From Cafeteria roenbergensis (Eukaryota > Sar > Bigyra > Bicosoecida > Cafeteriaceae), in the NCBI GenBank assembly GCA_008330645.1, contig VLTN01000009.1, forward strand, positions 669,584 to 733,583: a stretch of 64,000 nt of DNA, read 5' to 3'. The first letter of the stretch is position 1. The number at the start of each line of letters is the position of its first letter. The position numbers and the translations under genes are program-made. Shown here piece after piece: positions 31,551 to 43,120 of this stretch. Under the pieces are notes generated by a model that worked only from the letters and a program-made list of their open reading frames with translations, was not told the origin of the DNA and made no database searches.

Positions 31551-34500
31551 CTAGGACTGCTTGACAATCTTTCGCCCCTTGGCGACGCCTCCGTACATCC
31601 ACGAGTCGTCCTCCTCCGCCGGCTTGGGGGGCGGGGAGGAGCTAGCCACGGGGCGAGCGTGCGGACTTGGGGTCGGCTGGCCGGCGCGCCAAGTCCCGCT
31701 CTCGGGCCGAAGCGGCTTCTCGGCCGCGGCCTTTGAGTCTGGCGTGGGGCCTTCACGAGCCGCCGTGGCGCTGCCACCGTGCTTGCCGGAGGCGCGCCGC
31801 GTGGTGCGCTGGCTGCGGCTGCGGCTGTGGCCGCGGCTGCGGCTGCGGCTGCGACTCCTCGAGCGCGGCATGAGCCTGCGCCGCAGCCTGGTCCCGATGA
31901 CCCGGGTGGCAGCCTCGAAGAAGAGAACCAGCCAGTCGACCTCGTTCTGCGTGCCGGCCAGCTCGGGCACCAGCTGATCCGCGGTGATGGTGCCGCCCTT
32001 GCCCTTGAGCGCGTCGGTAGCAAGGGCATCCATCCCACCGGGCGTGGATTCCACGCGGGCGGCCACAAGCTCCCCGCGCGCCGACCCATCGCCCGCGTCG
32101 GACGAGGGCGGGCCGAGGGTCGCGGGGGTCCGCAGCGTGCCCCCGCGCATCACGTCCCCGTGGCCCGTCGGCGCCACCGCAGCAGCGTCGCGGTCCGAGT
32201 AGCTGGGACCCAGCAGCACCACTGGCTGGCCGTCCTCGTGAACCACGCGGGAGCTGTAGATGCCGTCGGGCTGGGAGTGGTCGGTCGTGTCGTCGCCCAC
32301 CGTGCTCTGCCGGGTCGAGTGCGACGACAGCCCTCGCTGCCCGGACAGCAGCTGCCCAGCCTGCAGTCGCATGGGCGCCCCCGCCACCTCAAACACGTCG
32401 CAGTCTTGGAACTGGGCCGATCGTTCCATCAGCTCGTCGCGCGCCGCGCTGCCCTGGCCTGCGCCCCTCCGCCTGTACCACGCGTCCGGTCGCCGGGACG
32501 ACGGCGCCCGGCTCCCTGCGTGGTGGAACAGCCCCAGCACGGATCCCGAGGCGCGCACCGTGCTGAGGTCGGCAAACGCCCGGCCAAGGCCGTCCTCGGC
32601 GGGCACGCGCGGGGAGTGCACTGACACGGCCCTGCTCGAGCGGTAGCGGGGCTGGGCGGCGGCGGACGCCGCCTCCGCCGCGGTCATTGCCCCGGAGCCG
32701 CCCTCCAGAACTCGAGGCGCCGCGAGCGAGCCGTTGGTGGGCGACGGCCTCCCCGACGCAGAGGGCACCGAGACCGCCCGGCCGCGGTTGGTTTGCAGCG
32801 GGCTGGAGCTGGCCCCGCCCCCGCTGCCTGGGCCAGCGCCGATGGCCGTGCGAGAGCGGGACCTGGGCACAGCGCCCCCGGCGACGGCGTCGGCGTCAGC
32901 GTCGGCAGGTGGCGACGCGACGCGTGGACCGGCAGGCCACGCATCAGTGTGCCCTGCGCCCCCGCCGCTGCGTGAGCCGCTCAGGTCGACGGAGCCGTCA
33001 GCGGGCTGCGACCCCGCGGTGCTGCCGCCGGAGCCGCCCCGCCGGTGCTTGCGCGGGGCTCCCTGCGGGCTGTGCCTTTCATGAGCGACGCGGAGCGCCT
33101 TGACGCGCTGGATGCGGTCCATATCGGCCTTGGCTAGCGACCCGGCCCCGATGTGAGCGCGCAGCGCATCGACGGTGGCCAGCGCAGTCTTGGCGAAGGT
33201 GGCCAACCGCTCCGCCCGCCGCACAGCAGAGGCCAGCGGGCCCTGAACCCGGCCGCCCAGCAGGAAGGCGGCCCGAAACTCGATGATGGCGACGATGACC
33301 ACCGCCAGCGCGAGGTTCTCCAGCACGAAGGCCACGATGCCGCGCGCTCGGCGCAGGTGCGTCGCCCACACCACGACGCCGGTGGATTCGCGAGCCGGCA
33401 CCACGGCGCCGCCCACCCCCGCCTCGATGGCCTCGGCACCCTCCTGCGGGGGCGGGCGGGGGGTGGATGCCCCCTCGTCGCTGATGCGGTTGGGCGGCCA
33501 CCAGAAAGGTGCGCTCCGCCCCCCAATCGACGCCGCGGCGAGCGACCGCGCAGTGAACGCCACCGGCTCCCCGCGAAGCATCGCCGTGCGCCAGTGGCCT
33601 TCCGTCTGCTCCGCCCCCGCGCCGTCGAGCGTCGCTTGGACCGCCGACGCTGCGCCGCTGTCCGCCCCGGTGTCGTTGGGCTCCTCGCCCGTGACGACGA
33701 GCCCAGACGCGAACGCCCACACGGCCGACGCAAGACGCGCCTCGCCTGGGGTCAGCCGCCGCCTGCCCTCCTCGCCCGGAACAGACTCGCCCGCCTCGTC
33801 CGCGGCGAGGCTGGCCCCCGGCACCGGCGGCACCACACGGGCCCAGCCCGCGGCAGCTGCGTCCGAGCCTGCCGCTGGGGCAGCCGCCGCCGCCCTGGCC
33901 TCCGCCTCCAGCAGCCCGTGGTCAAGGCCGGACACGAACAGGTCCCCGCGGGAGGCGCCCCCGGCGCGACCCTTCCGCCGCACCAGCTTGTAGAGCAGGG
34001 TGCTTCGCTCGCGCAGGGGCGCCACCATGTCCTCCAGCAGCGTGGTCTTGCCGTCGAGCACGTCGCACGCGAGAACCACGCCCGCAGTCCACGCGCGCGG
34101 CAGAGAGTGCTCGTCGCCGGCGCCGCTGGGCGCCACAGCGGCGGGGGACTCCTGCCAGGCAGTGCCCGCCGCTGCCGAGTCCTCGTCGACGTCGAGCACC
34201 GACGTGTAGGCACCACCCGGCGGCACGCCACGGGGCAACTGGCCCCACTCGGGCGGGTCCGGGTAGAACCTCCCGTCGGTGGCGCCGGGCTGGGCCGCGG
34301 CGGTGGCCGCCCTGGAGCCCCCCTCGTCGAGGCGGCGCCCCTCCTGCTTGGGCCTTCCCCTCGCGTCCTGCGTGGAGTTCACGCCCGACTCCGGCCCGTC
34401 GGTGCCCAGCACCCAGAAGCCTCTGGGGAGCCCCTCCACCGGAACAGCGGCGCAAAGCGCCAGCGTGGTGGCCTCCGCTTCCGGACAGCCCCTGTATCCA

Positions 34501-37500
34501 GACATCTCGGGGGGGGTGCTGTTGGAGAAGGAGGCGATCGGGTGGTGCTCCGCCTTGGGCTGCGGCGTGCGAAGGTGCCTGCGGCCAAAGCGGGGCCGGA
34601 CGCCGCGGGCAGCGAGCCACTTGCCGTCGAGCAGCATGGGCGCGGACACGGCGCGGCCGTACAGCACAGCCGCGTGGATGAGGCCGCGGGCCGGCGCTGG
34701 CACGGCCAAGCCGCCGCCGCCAAGCTCTGCCGGGTCCAGCCCGCCGCACACGGTCAGCGGCGGCGGGGCGGCGCCCGCCTTGATGGCCACTCCGGCGGCC
34801 AGGCGCCACGCGGGGTCGGGCGGGCACGCCAGCAGGCGGCTGTCGGCCCCGGCAAGGGCCACCACGTCGAAGGAGAGGACGTCTGTGAGCGTGGCGAGGA
34901 GCGACGCCGCTGCGGGCGTGGCCTTGGTGGACCAGTCCGACGCGTCGCGGCGCGCGTCCGGGTCGCTCGAGTTGCACACCGCCAGGGCCCCGAATGGGCC
35001 GGGAGTGGTCAGCCCCCCCGACGCGCACAGCGCTGCTGAGGCGGTGGTCCTGATGGCGGGGATGGCCGCGGCGGCCGCAGCCGAGTGCCGCAGCGCGTCG
35101 AGCCGGCTGGCGACCACCGCGTCGGCCACGGCGGCCTCCTGCCCCAGCGCCGACCGGAACACGCCTAGCAGCACCACCGTCGTGGCAAATGCGTTGATTC
35201 CCACCACGACGGCTGCGAGCCCCAGGAACAAGAACGTGCGAAACCGCTCCTTGCGCGCCACGGACCAGTTCTGGGTCGAGCGCACGCAGAAGCGGCAGAG
35301 CAGCAGGTCCCGCCAGATGCATGTGAAGAGGGAGAACGGCTTGACAGGCACAAAGTGGCCCTCCACGTCGCTGACAGAGCCGTCTCCGCCGCCGACCTCG
35401 CTGGGCGACGTGGCGGGCGGGGGGCAGCAGCCCCAGAAGCAGCAGCACAGCCTGCGGCAGCCGTAGCTCTCGCGAGAGGAGCTCACGCTGGCGCCCCCGC
35501 TGGAGTGGCGCCGGAGGGACGCGCCCGACGAATGGACCCGGCTGCTGGACCAGCCGGGGCCGAAGCCGGAGCTCTTCTGGCGGTGAGGCGGGGTGAGCTG
35601 GAGGAGGGCGCTCCCGCCGCCGCCGCCGCCTCCGCCGCCGCCGCCGCCCGGCTTCGCCGCCGGGTCGGTGCTGCTGCCCAGCTGCGTGCGCAGCGGGGAC
35701 TTTGCCGCCCGCCCCGCCGAGTCCGCCGGGGCGCCCCGTTGTCCCGCCCTGCCCCGGGAGGCCGCAGTCGAGCCCGGTGCCCCCCTCGCGGCGGGCTGCC
35801 CCGCGGAAGCGTCGGGCGGCCCGAACGGGACGATATCCGTCCGCCCCCTGGCGCGGTTGGCAGTCGGGTCGTGCGACGAGACGGATGCCCGCTCCATCAT
35901 CACCCCGGGGGTGCCCCCAGCGCTGGCGTCCGACCCCACTGCCGTGCGGTCGACGAGGCTGGGCCGGTTCGCGCCGCGGCCGGACGGAGAGGACTTGTCA
36001 GGCATGGGGCCGACGACGCGGGGCCCCATGGCGACGCCGCCCATCAGCAGAGCTTCGCCGGCAGCTGCCCCCGCGGCGCTGGCGGCCAGCGCGTCCGGTC
36101 GGCGCCTCGCCTTGCGCGCCTGCACGCTCTCAATCCGCTCCTGCAGCGAGGGCGCAGGCGCGACCGTGCGCGCTGAAACCACGCGCTGCCCGGGGTTTCG
36201 CACGCGCCTGGCCGACACAGAGTGCTTCCGGAGGATGCCAGGCCCCGCGGCCGCGCGCAGCTGGGGCTCGTGGTTCCCGGCAGACCCGTTCTTGGTCAGC
36301 GGGCGCGGGTCCGTCGCAGGGGGCGGCGCGCCAGCGTCCGCTCCGCCGAGTGGGAGGGATCTGGACGTCGTCCCCGAGGGCTGGGCCTCGCTCTGCTCAA
36401 GTTCCTCGGCCAGGAGCTGGCTCTGCATGCCGCTGGAAGGGTCGCCCGTGGCCGCCTTGGCGTCGCTGTTCCCGACGTCGACCGTGAGCGCTGCAGAGGG
36501 GGAGCCCGCGATGGCGCGAGGCGGCGGAAGCGGGTCCGAGGGGGGCACCGGCCGCACTGCAAGTTGGGGAATCGAAACCCTAGGTTCGGCGCCTGGATGC
36601 TGCGACGGGCTGCCGGCCGGGGCGGAGGCGACTGCCGGAGGCGCTTGCCCGCCCGCGCGCTGCGCCTCGTGGTCGACCCATCCGTCGCTTGCACTGGCCC
36701 CTGCCTTGGAATCGCCGGGCGGGGCCTGCCGCGACTCCGGCTGCTGGGCGGAGGCCTCGCCGGCAGGCTCTGTACGGTGGACGGGGGAGCGGCTCCACAG
36801 GGCTGGCCGTTCCCGGGCGCCCTCAGCCGCGCCAGCCTGGTGCGGCCCGGCCCCGCGATCCGAGGCCGCACGCTCGGCGGGCGACAGGCGGCCTGCTGCT
36901 GTTGCTGTTGCTGTTGTTGCTGTTGCTGCTGCTGGCGGCGCCACCGCCCCAGAGCCGGCTGGGCGGCGCGGGGCGGATGTCGACTGAAAGAAGGACGCGT
37001 CGCCTGCGCTGCTCGCCTCGGCGTTGTCGGCAGGCGACGCCGGGCTTCCGGCCGGTTGAGGGCACGCGCTGCTGCTGCTGGCTGGGGGTCGGGACGGAGA
37101 CGGGCCGGCGCCGCTGGCCGTGCCCCCGGCCCCGCCGCCGAGGGCGGCGCCTCCATGCAGCGCCCCGGGCGTCGTTGCGCTCTCGTAGCTGCCTCCGTGG
37201 CCACCGGGAAAGCGGGCCGCCGCCCCCCCGCTGGACTCATGGTGGTGGCGCCCCCCGCCAAGCAGCCTCCACTCCTCGTCCGAGTCGTATCCTGCCAGCG
37301 TCCACGCCAGGTCCAGCCCGGTCCACTGCCCCCCCACAGCGGGCGGCAGCCCTCGGCGCTCCCACCACCGGCTGCAGCAGCTCCAAACTGCGAAGCAGCA
37401 TCCGCACGCGTCGTCCATGGCATCGCCCAGCGCGCCTCCGCAGCCGGCCTCCGCGCCGGCCGGCTGCCCGCCGTGCCGGCTGTTGTGCGAGCCCCCCACC

Positions 37501-40500
37501 CGGAACAGCACCCGTGGCGCCTGCCGCACCAGCTGCTGCACGGTCAGGAAGTCCGCCACCTCGTGAGCGCGCAAGGGCTGGGCCACCCACTCGGGAATCG
37601 CTTCCGCGTCGCCGTTCCCAGTGGCGTCGCTGCGGCGGGAACCGCCCGTCTCCGACTGGGCCTCCCGTGGGCGGCCCACGCTGGGGTCCACCTTTGCTCC
37701 GCTGCCGTAGCCCCCGCCGTCGCCAGGGGCAGACGAGGCCGCGCCTTCTCGTGCGGCGCGGTGGTCTGACTCGCTCGCCGACTTGGCCCCGGCCGACTTG
37801 CTCGTGCCGCCCCCGCCTGGCACGCGGGACGCGCCGCGACTCCTTGGCAAGCCGGCCCGCGCAGCGGCGGCGTGGGGCGCGGACACGCCCCCGCTGTCGC
37901 TGCTGCTCGCCCCCCGCCTGTGAGCCGGCCCGGAAACGTTGTCCATGGCGGCAAGCTGGGCCGACAGGCCTCGGGGGTCCTTGCGCTTGCTGGCTCCGCG
38001 GATGCCTCCCGCAGGCGGGGCGGGACTCGTCGAACTCGCGCCCCCGCCGTGGCCAGGGGGCGTCCGCTGCGACCTGTCTCCCGGCATGGACATGGGGGTT
38101 CCAAGGTTCTCTGCCGAGTCGAACCGCCCAGACGTCATCCGCCCGACGAGCCTCCCGTTGGGCATGCTGCTTTGGTAGTGGTGTTGCTGGGGCTGCTGCC
38201 TTTGGCTGCGGAGCTGGGCATGAGGGGCCGGGCCGCTGGCCCCCTGCAGAAGCATGGCGTAGTCGCCCCCCCCCTTGGCAATGTGCGCTCCCGCGGTCGA
38301 GCGGCGGTGCGTCTCTCGCCGCGCCTCCCTCGCCCCCTGCAGCATCACCTGCGCCCACAGCCTCACCCTTGCAGGCACGAGCCCGGGAGCTCCGAGCCGG
38401 TCGCCCAGGGCCCGCAGCTCCAGCATCACGTCGTACGCGCGCGCTGCCTCGTCGTCCTTGAACCGCTCCCCGTCGGCCCCGGCCTCGCTCACCACCTGCT
38501 GCACCGACCCGACAACGGCGGCTGCGGGAACGAGCCTCGCGCGAACCGGCCGGGAGCCGCCGAGCTGCCGCGCCTTCCGGGCGGTCTTGCTCTGGGTGGC
38601 CTCCGCCGCGGCCTGGGCGCCCAGCAAGCCCAGGGAGCGCGTGGTCGCGGTGCGGATGCGCCAGAGGGGCACAATGCTGGGCCGCCCCGCGGCCGCGAGG
38701 AGGGTGGCTTTGGCCACAAACTCGATGGGCGTGACGAGGATGACGGCGGTGCAGCGCTGGAACGCGACGAAGAGGAGAAGCACCGCGACGGACGTCAGCA
38801 CCGTCATCAGCAGGCGGGAGTAGAAGAGGTCAGCGATGAGCGCACGCGGCATGGCCCGCACGGCCATGGCAGGCACCTGCCTGCCGGTCGCAATGTTATC
38901 GAGCGTGGTGGCCCCAAACAGCGGCGTGGCGCTCGAAAGCCAGTCAGTCTGGTCGACCGCAAAGGCCGTGATGGCGCGCGAGCTCGAGTCCTCGTGGTAG
39001 TGGCGCACCGGGGCCTCTGGAAGGCGCGCAGCGGCAGCAAGCGCCCCTGCCCAGCGCGTGAGGCCCGACGGCTCCACCTCGAGGATCTTCAGCTGCGCTG
39101 CAACAGGGTCCGACCGGACCAGGGCCTGGACCGTGTCCGCCGTGAGCGTGGCAACCAGCGCGTCGGGGCGCTTCTGCAGCCGGAAAAAGCGCTGCCTCGC
39201 GTCGTGCTCCCTCACCGCCTCCACGCCGCCAAGCGCGATACCGTTGTCCACGATGAAGGGCCGGCGAAGCGACATGTCGTCCTCAGCCACCGTGGAGCTG
39301 GAGGTGACTGGCGCCGCGTCGTTGTCGCTCACCAGCACGGACGAGCTCACGGCCTCGGCGATCTGCCAGTTGGCAAGGCGCGTGAGCGCCTGCGAGTGGA
39401 GCAACGCGTCAACGTACCCCACGATGCCGAGAGGCAAGCCGTCCACAAGCGGGGAGGAGCACAGCACGTGAAGGCGCCGCTGCGCCGCATCGTCCACAGG
39501 GCCAGCAGCTGCCGAGCACTGCTTGAAGGCCTTCAGCCCCTGAACCAGGTCCACGGCGCTGGTGTTCACCATGATCTCGGCGTTCACTCGCGAGAGCTCA
39601 ACTGCCGAGAGCCCGTACTCGCGCGCGGACTCGGTTGCGTAGAGCCTCGTGAGAGCACGGAGGGACATTGAGATGTTTCCCAGGGAAAAGCGGATTCCCG
39701 GAACCGGCTGGAGCCCTTGCGCCAGGATCAGCTGGTTGATGGCGACCACGCGGAGCGGGCCCGAGAGGGTGGGCGCCAACATGGCTGCTGGGGCCAGGAC
39801 GTCGCGGAGGAAGGGGGGAACGGTGGACGCGTTGAGCTGGTCGATGTTCGACAGCTCTGCCGGCTGCCAGGATCCTGCCGGTGCGTCCAGGAGCGGCATG
39901 AGGGGGTACAGGGTGGAGCGATCCAGTGGCGAGCCGTGGGCTGCGAGGCCGGGGCTCCACGCTGGAGTGTTTTGGCCCGGCGCGCCCGAGGGGTTGTACC
40001 GCAGCACCGAGGTCGAGTAAGCCCCGGCGAGGAACCACGGAAAGGCTGCGGTGCGGTCCTCGGCCAGGGCATCGGCGTGGCCGGAGTCGTGAGCGTAGGC
40101 AGTCCAGCCGAGGCTGAAAGCATTGCTCACGCGCGCAAGCGTGTCGAGCCGGCCCGAGTGGGTCCGCGACACGCTGAGAACGCCTGCGGCGGCTGGGCCT
40201 GCGCCCAAGAAGCCCCGCGGGAGCGACACCAGGCAGGGCGTCGGCGCGCTCCCGCCGGCACGCGGAGGCGGGCGGGGCTGGGGCACGCCCCGCGCGCAGA
40301 CTGCGTTGTTGGCCGTCACCATGGCAGCTCCGCTCAGCACCGCGGGCAGCGTCGGATCAAAGGGCGACTGGTGAATGGCGTCCTCGATCGACGCTACCTG
40401 CGCCACCGCCATGCTGGCAAAGGGCTCGAAAAAGCCGCCTGGCCCCGTCGCGGCGTACGCAGCCCGCAGCGTCGCGCGGTCGACTTCAGGCAATAGGTCC

Positions 40501-41715
40501 AGCGGGTCCAGGGTCCCTGCGGCCCGGATGCCGGGGCTCCACACGGGCGCCATTGCGATCGACGCGAGCGCGTTCGTCTGCGTGGCCTGTGGCGACAGCC
40601 GCGAAGTCTGGCCCCGCAGGCCAGCCGAGTCGAGCAGCGGGCGCGACACCCGGGACGCCTCCAGGTGCTTGGCGTGGTGCAGGATGGCCGTCATGGACGC
40701 CCCCGCCGCGGGCGCACGCGCGTGCCAGCCCGATGCGGCCTCCACAACGGCGCCTTGGCGCAGCTTGGTGTCCTGGCCAAGCTCAAGCGAGCGGGGAGCC
40801 TCCCCGCCGCCTGGCGCGATGGCCTCGGCGCCTCCCGCAGCCCCAAAGCTGACGGCCCCCGACGGGTCGTATTCGCCGAACCGAAAGTGCAGCGCGCCCG
40901 TCTCGGCGCGCGCGTACAGGTCGTGCGCCGCGTCCAGGAGAGGGGTCTCGTGCTCCAGCGACACGCCCATTTCGTCCAGTGCCGCACGGTGCGTCGCCGC
41001 ACGCTGCGCACCGGCCGCGTCGTGCAAGAACCCGATCTCTGCGCCGTGGCGCCTGCCAAACGCAACCAGGGCTTGGCTGGCGGCAGCCTGCGAGCTCGTC
41101 CACTCGGCAACAGTCCAGTTGACCGAGAGCTTCCATGGGTCGGTGCTGTCTTTGGCCCCGGCATGCGCCGCCATCGTGAGGCCAGGGTCGCTGGCCGCAA
41201 CAATGGCGGCGTGCAGCAGGGTGACCCGATCAAGTTTGCGGAGCATCGCCACGACCGCCACCTGTGGGGGCAAGGCAAGACGTGTCGGAGACCAAAGGGA
41301 AGCGGCCAAGCCGGCGATCGGGCTGTAGCCACCCCGAAGCGCTCGCTTGTTCCACAGCCGCCCAGAAGCAATCGAATGAGCGCACGCAGCGGCGCGAGCG
41401 GGGCTGGAAAGGCTGATGGCGGGGCGGAGGAGTCAAGCGCGGGCAGCCGCGCTGCACCGTTTCCGGAGGCCAGAGACGGGCCGCCGCTCCGCCCCGCGCA
41501 GCGGCCCTGGCGAAGCGCTGGCTCACCTGGTCGCGGAGCACTGTTTCCAGGGAATTCTTGACTCCGTTGATCAGCGCGAGTTGCTGCACTACGATGATTG
41601 CCACAAGGACAAAGAAGCCGACCGCAGTCACCGCAGAGTAGGTGTTGCGGGTGCGGCCGCCCTTGGGGCAGCAGCAGTACCAGAGCGACGACAGGCGACC
41701 AGCACCGCACGGCAT
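31551..41715 (-). CDS. Giant membrane protein with two membrane-flanked ectodomains
   Basis: Exon 1 is 41715-41527 and exon 2 is 41261-31551. The intron 41526-41262 (265 bp, GTGAGC...CCACAG) is in phase 0. The product is about 3299 residues. Exon 1 encodes a short Cys/Arg-rich cytosolic lead and a membrane anchor (YSAVTAVGFFVLVAIIVVQQ). A folded ectodomain of about 800 residues follows, closed by a second anchor near residue 880 (LLMTVLTSVAVLLLFVAF). Next is about 1150 residues of Ser/Gly/Pro-rich cytosolic sequence. A third anchor near 2075 (FRTFLFLGLAAVVVGINAFA), a second ectodomain of about 600 residues and a fourth anchor near 2710 (NLALAVVIVAIIEFRAAFLL) repeat the plan. The tail is disordered and ends with an RS-dipeptide run and a basic end. 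Each ectodomain sits between two helices, as in receptors with dCache-like sensors, but I cannot prove that fold and see no kinase or cyclase domain. A sensory or adhesion role is inference. Confidence 0.75.
36893..36938 (+). repeat. GCT/GTT triplet repeat in coding sequence
   Basis: A (GCT/GTT)-type triplet run on the plus strand corresponds to CAG/CAA-like triplets on the coding strand of the giant membrane protein. In the coding frame it is read as an Ala/Thr run (ATATTATATAAG), not as poly-Gln. Confidence 0.8.
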
Positions 41716-43120
41716 CGTCGCCCTGTCCCTGCCGCGCAAGCCGCGCCCCTTGGACCAGGGTGGCGCTCAGCCGCAACCGGAGGAACGCACGACAGCGGCG
41801 CCCAAGCTGCCGCCGCCGTTTCCCGCAGCAGCCGCCCTCGGCAGAGCCGCCGAACGCCCGCAACACTGCCGAGACTGACTAATCACGGCTGAGCGAGCAG
41901 CGCTTCCATCGTCCGGGCCCTCCCCCCTCGCATCCACGAATCTCTAGCCGCTGCGCACTTCTGCATGGCTGCCGGGTCGCTGGCTGGCACCGCCCGTTCG
42001 GGAACCATTGGCGCCATCGGACAGGATGTCGGGTCCGCATCGCGCGGCGCGCTCGTCCCAGCCGCGACCGAAGGGTGCCAGCCCCGGAAACTAGAGCGCC
42101 GAGGGAAATCGTTGCTCGGGTCGGTGTGGCACAGGCGGCTTGGGCGGACCGCTCGTGGAGTGGCTCCGACGTTGGTCAGAGCCCATGCTTCTCAGCGCGA
42201 CTCGGCGCCGGGCCTCTCCGCCCCACGAGGCTCACGAGCACCTCCAAACGGTTCACCACCCGTGAAGAAGCACCCCTGGCAGCTTGATGTGCGTCGGCTC
42301 AGCGGCAGCCAACGCAAGTTGCACCACCCGAGAAGCAGCTGATCCACAAGCAATGCAGACCACAGTTTTGCGCGAATGCCGGCCAGCTCAGCACGAATAA
42401 CAGCCAAGTGCTAACGGCGACAGTTGTACCAGCTTGGTGCCACGCTGACCCCGCGGGGCTGCCCGAAGGCCAGTTGCGCGGAGCCCAGCGGAGGGGACGC
42501 AAAGCTTGCAGCTGGTACGGCAGCCAGCCGGCGGGAGGTGGCTTGTAGCCTCCGCGTCTGGAGTTTCAAGCTACCTGCGGGCGTGCCTGCGAGAATGGAG
42601 TCTTTGAGAGAGCCGAACGCAATGGTCCGGCCCTTGGGCGTGCGCAGCAGGCGGTGAAGAACGAATGGGGAAGTGGAGGGCTCCGCAGACCCCCTAGAGG
42701 GCACGGAGGCTCGACTTGAGGCGCGGGGCAGCGGCCTTCTGCGGGCTGTGATGCGCTGTGGCGCTCCGGACTGGCTGTGCCGCACGCCGGCAGGCGCGGG
42801 CATTCCGTTTGAGCGCCGTGAGACAAGTCAGCCAGGCCTGTCTGCGAATTTCTGGGTGAAGATCAGCCAACCGCTGTGGTGGCGACGTGTTCCAGCGCTG
42901 ATGCTTGTTTTGCCCGTCTGGCTGACAGCCGGGTCCCTTCACCATGGCTTGCAACAGGGCAGACGCCGGCCAGACGCAGTGCAGCGGCGGCCTCAGCCCC
43001 GTGCGCCGACAGCAGATGGCATTCCTTCGAGGCAGCTGCCTTGGCTTTGCAAACATCAATCGCTCCACAGGCCTGTTTCACCGGCCTGCACTTCTCAGCC
43101 CGGAGCAAAGCCGAGGCAGC
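41716..43120. other. Long divergent intergenic region, genes 10 and 11
   Basis: About 1.4 kb, less GC-rich than the coding regions, between the divergent starts of the two largest genes. Frames on both strands are short and lack protein-like composition. It should contain two promoters. No tRNA or other RNA gene could be recognised. Confidence 0.5.

Noticed and set aside
36893-36938. Poly-Gln tract
   Set aside because: The CAG-like triplets are out of phase with the gene; the coding frame reads Ala/Thr.
41716-43120. Small genes in the long divergent spacer
   Set aside because: The frames of 60-220 codons on both strands lack domains, splice support and protein-like composition.
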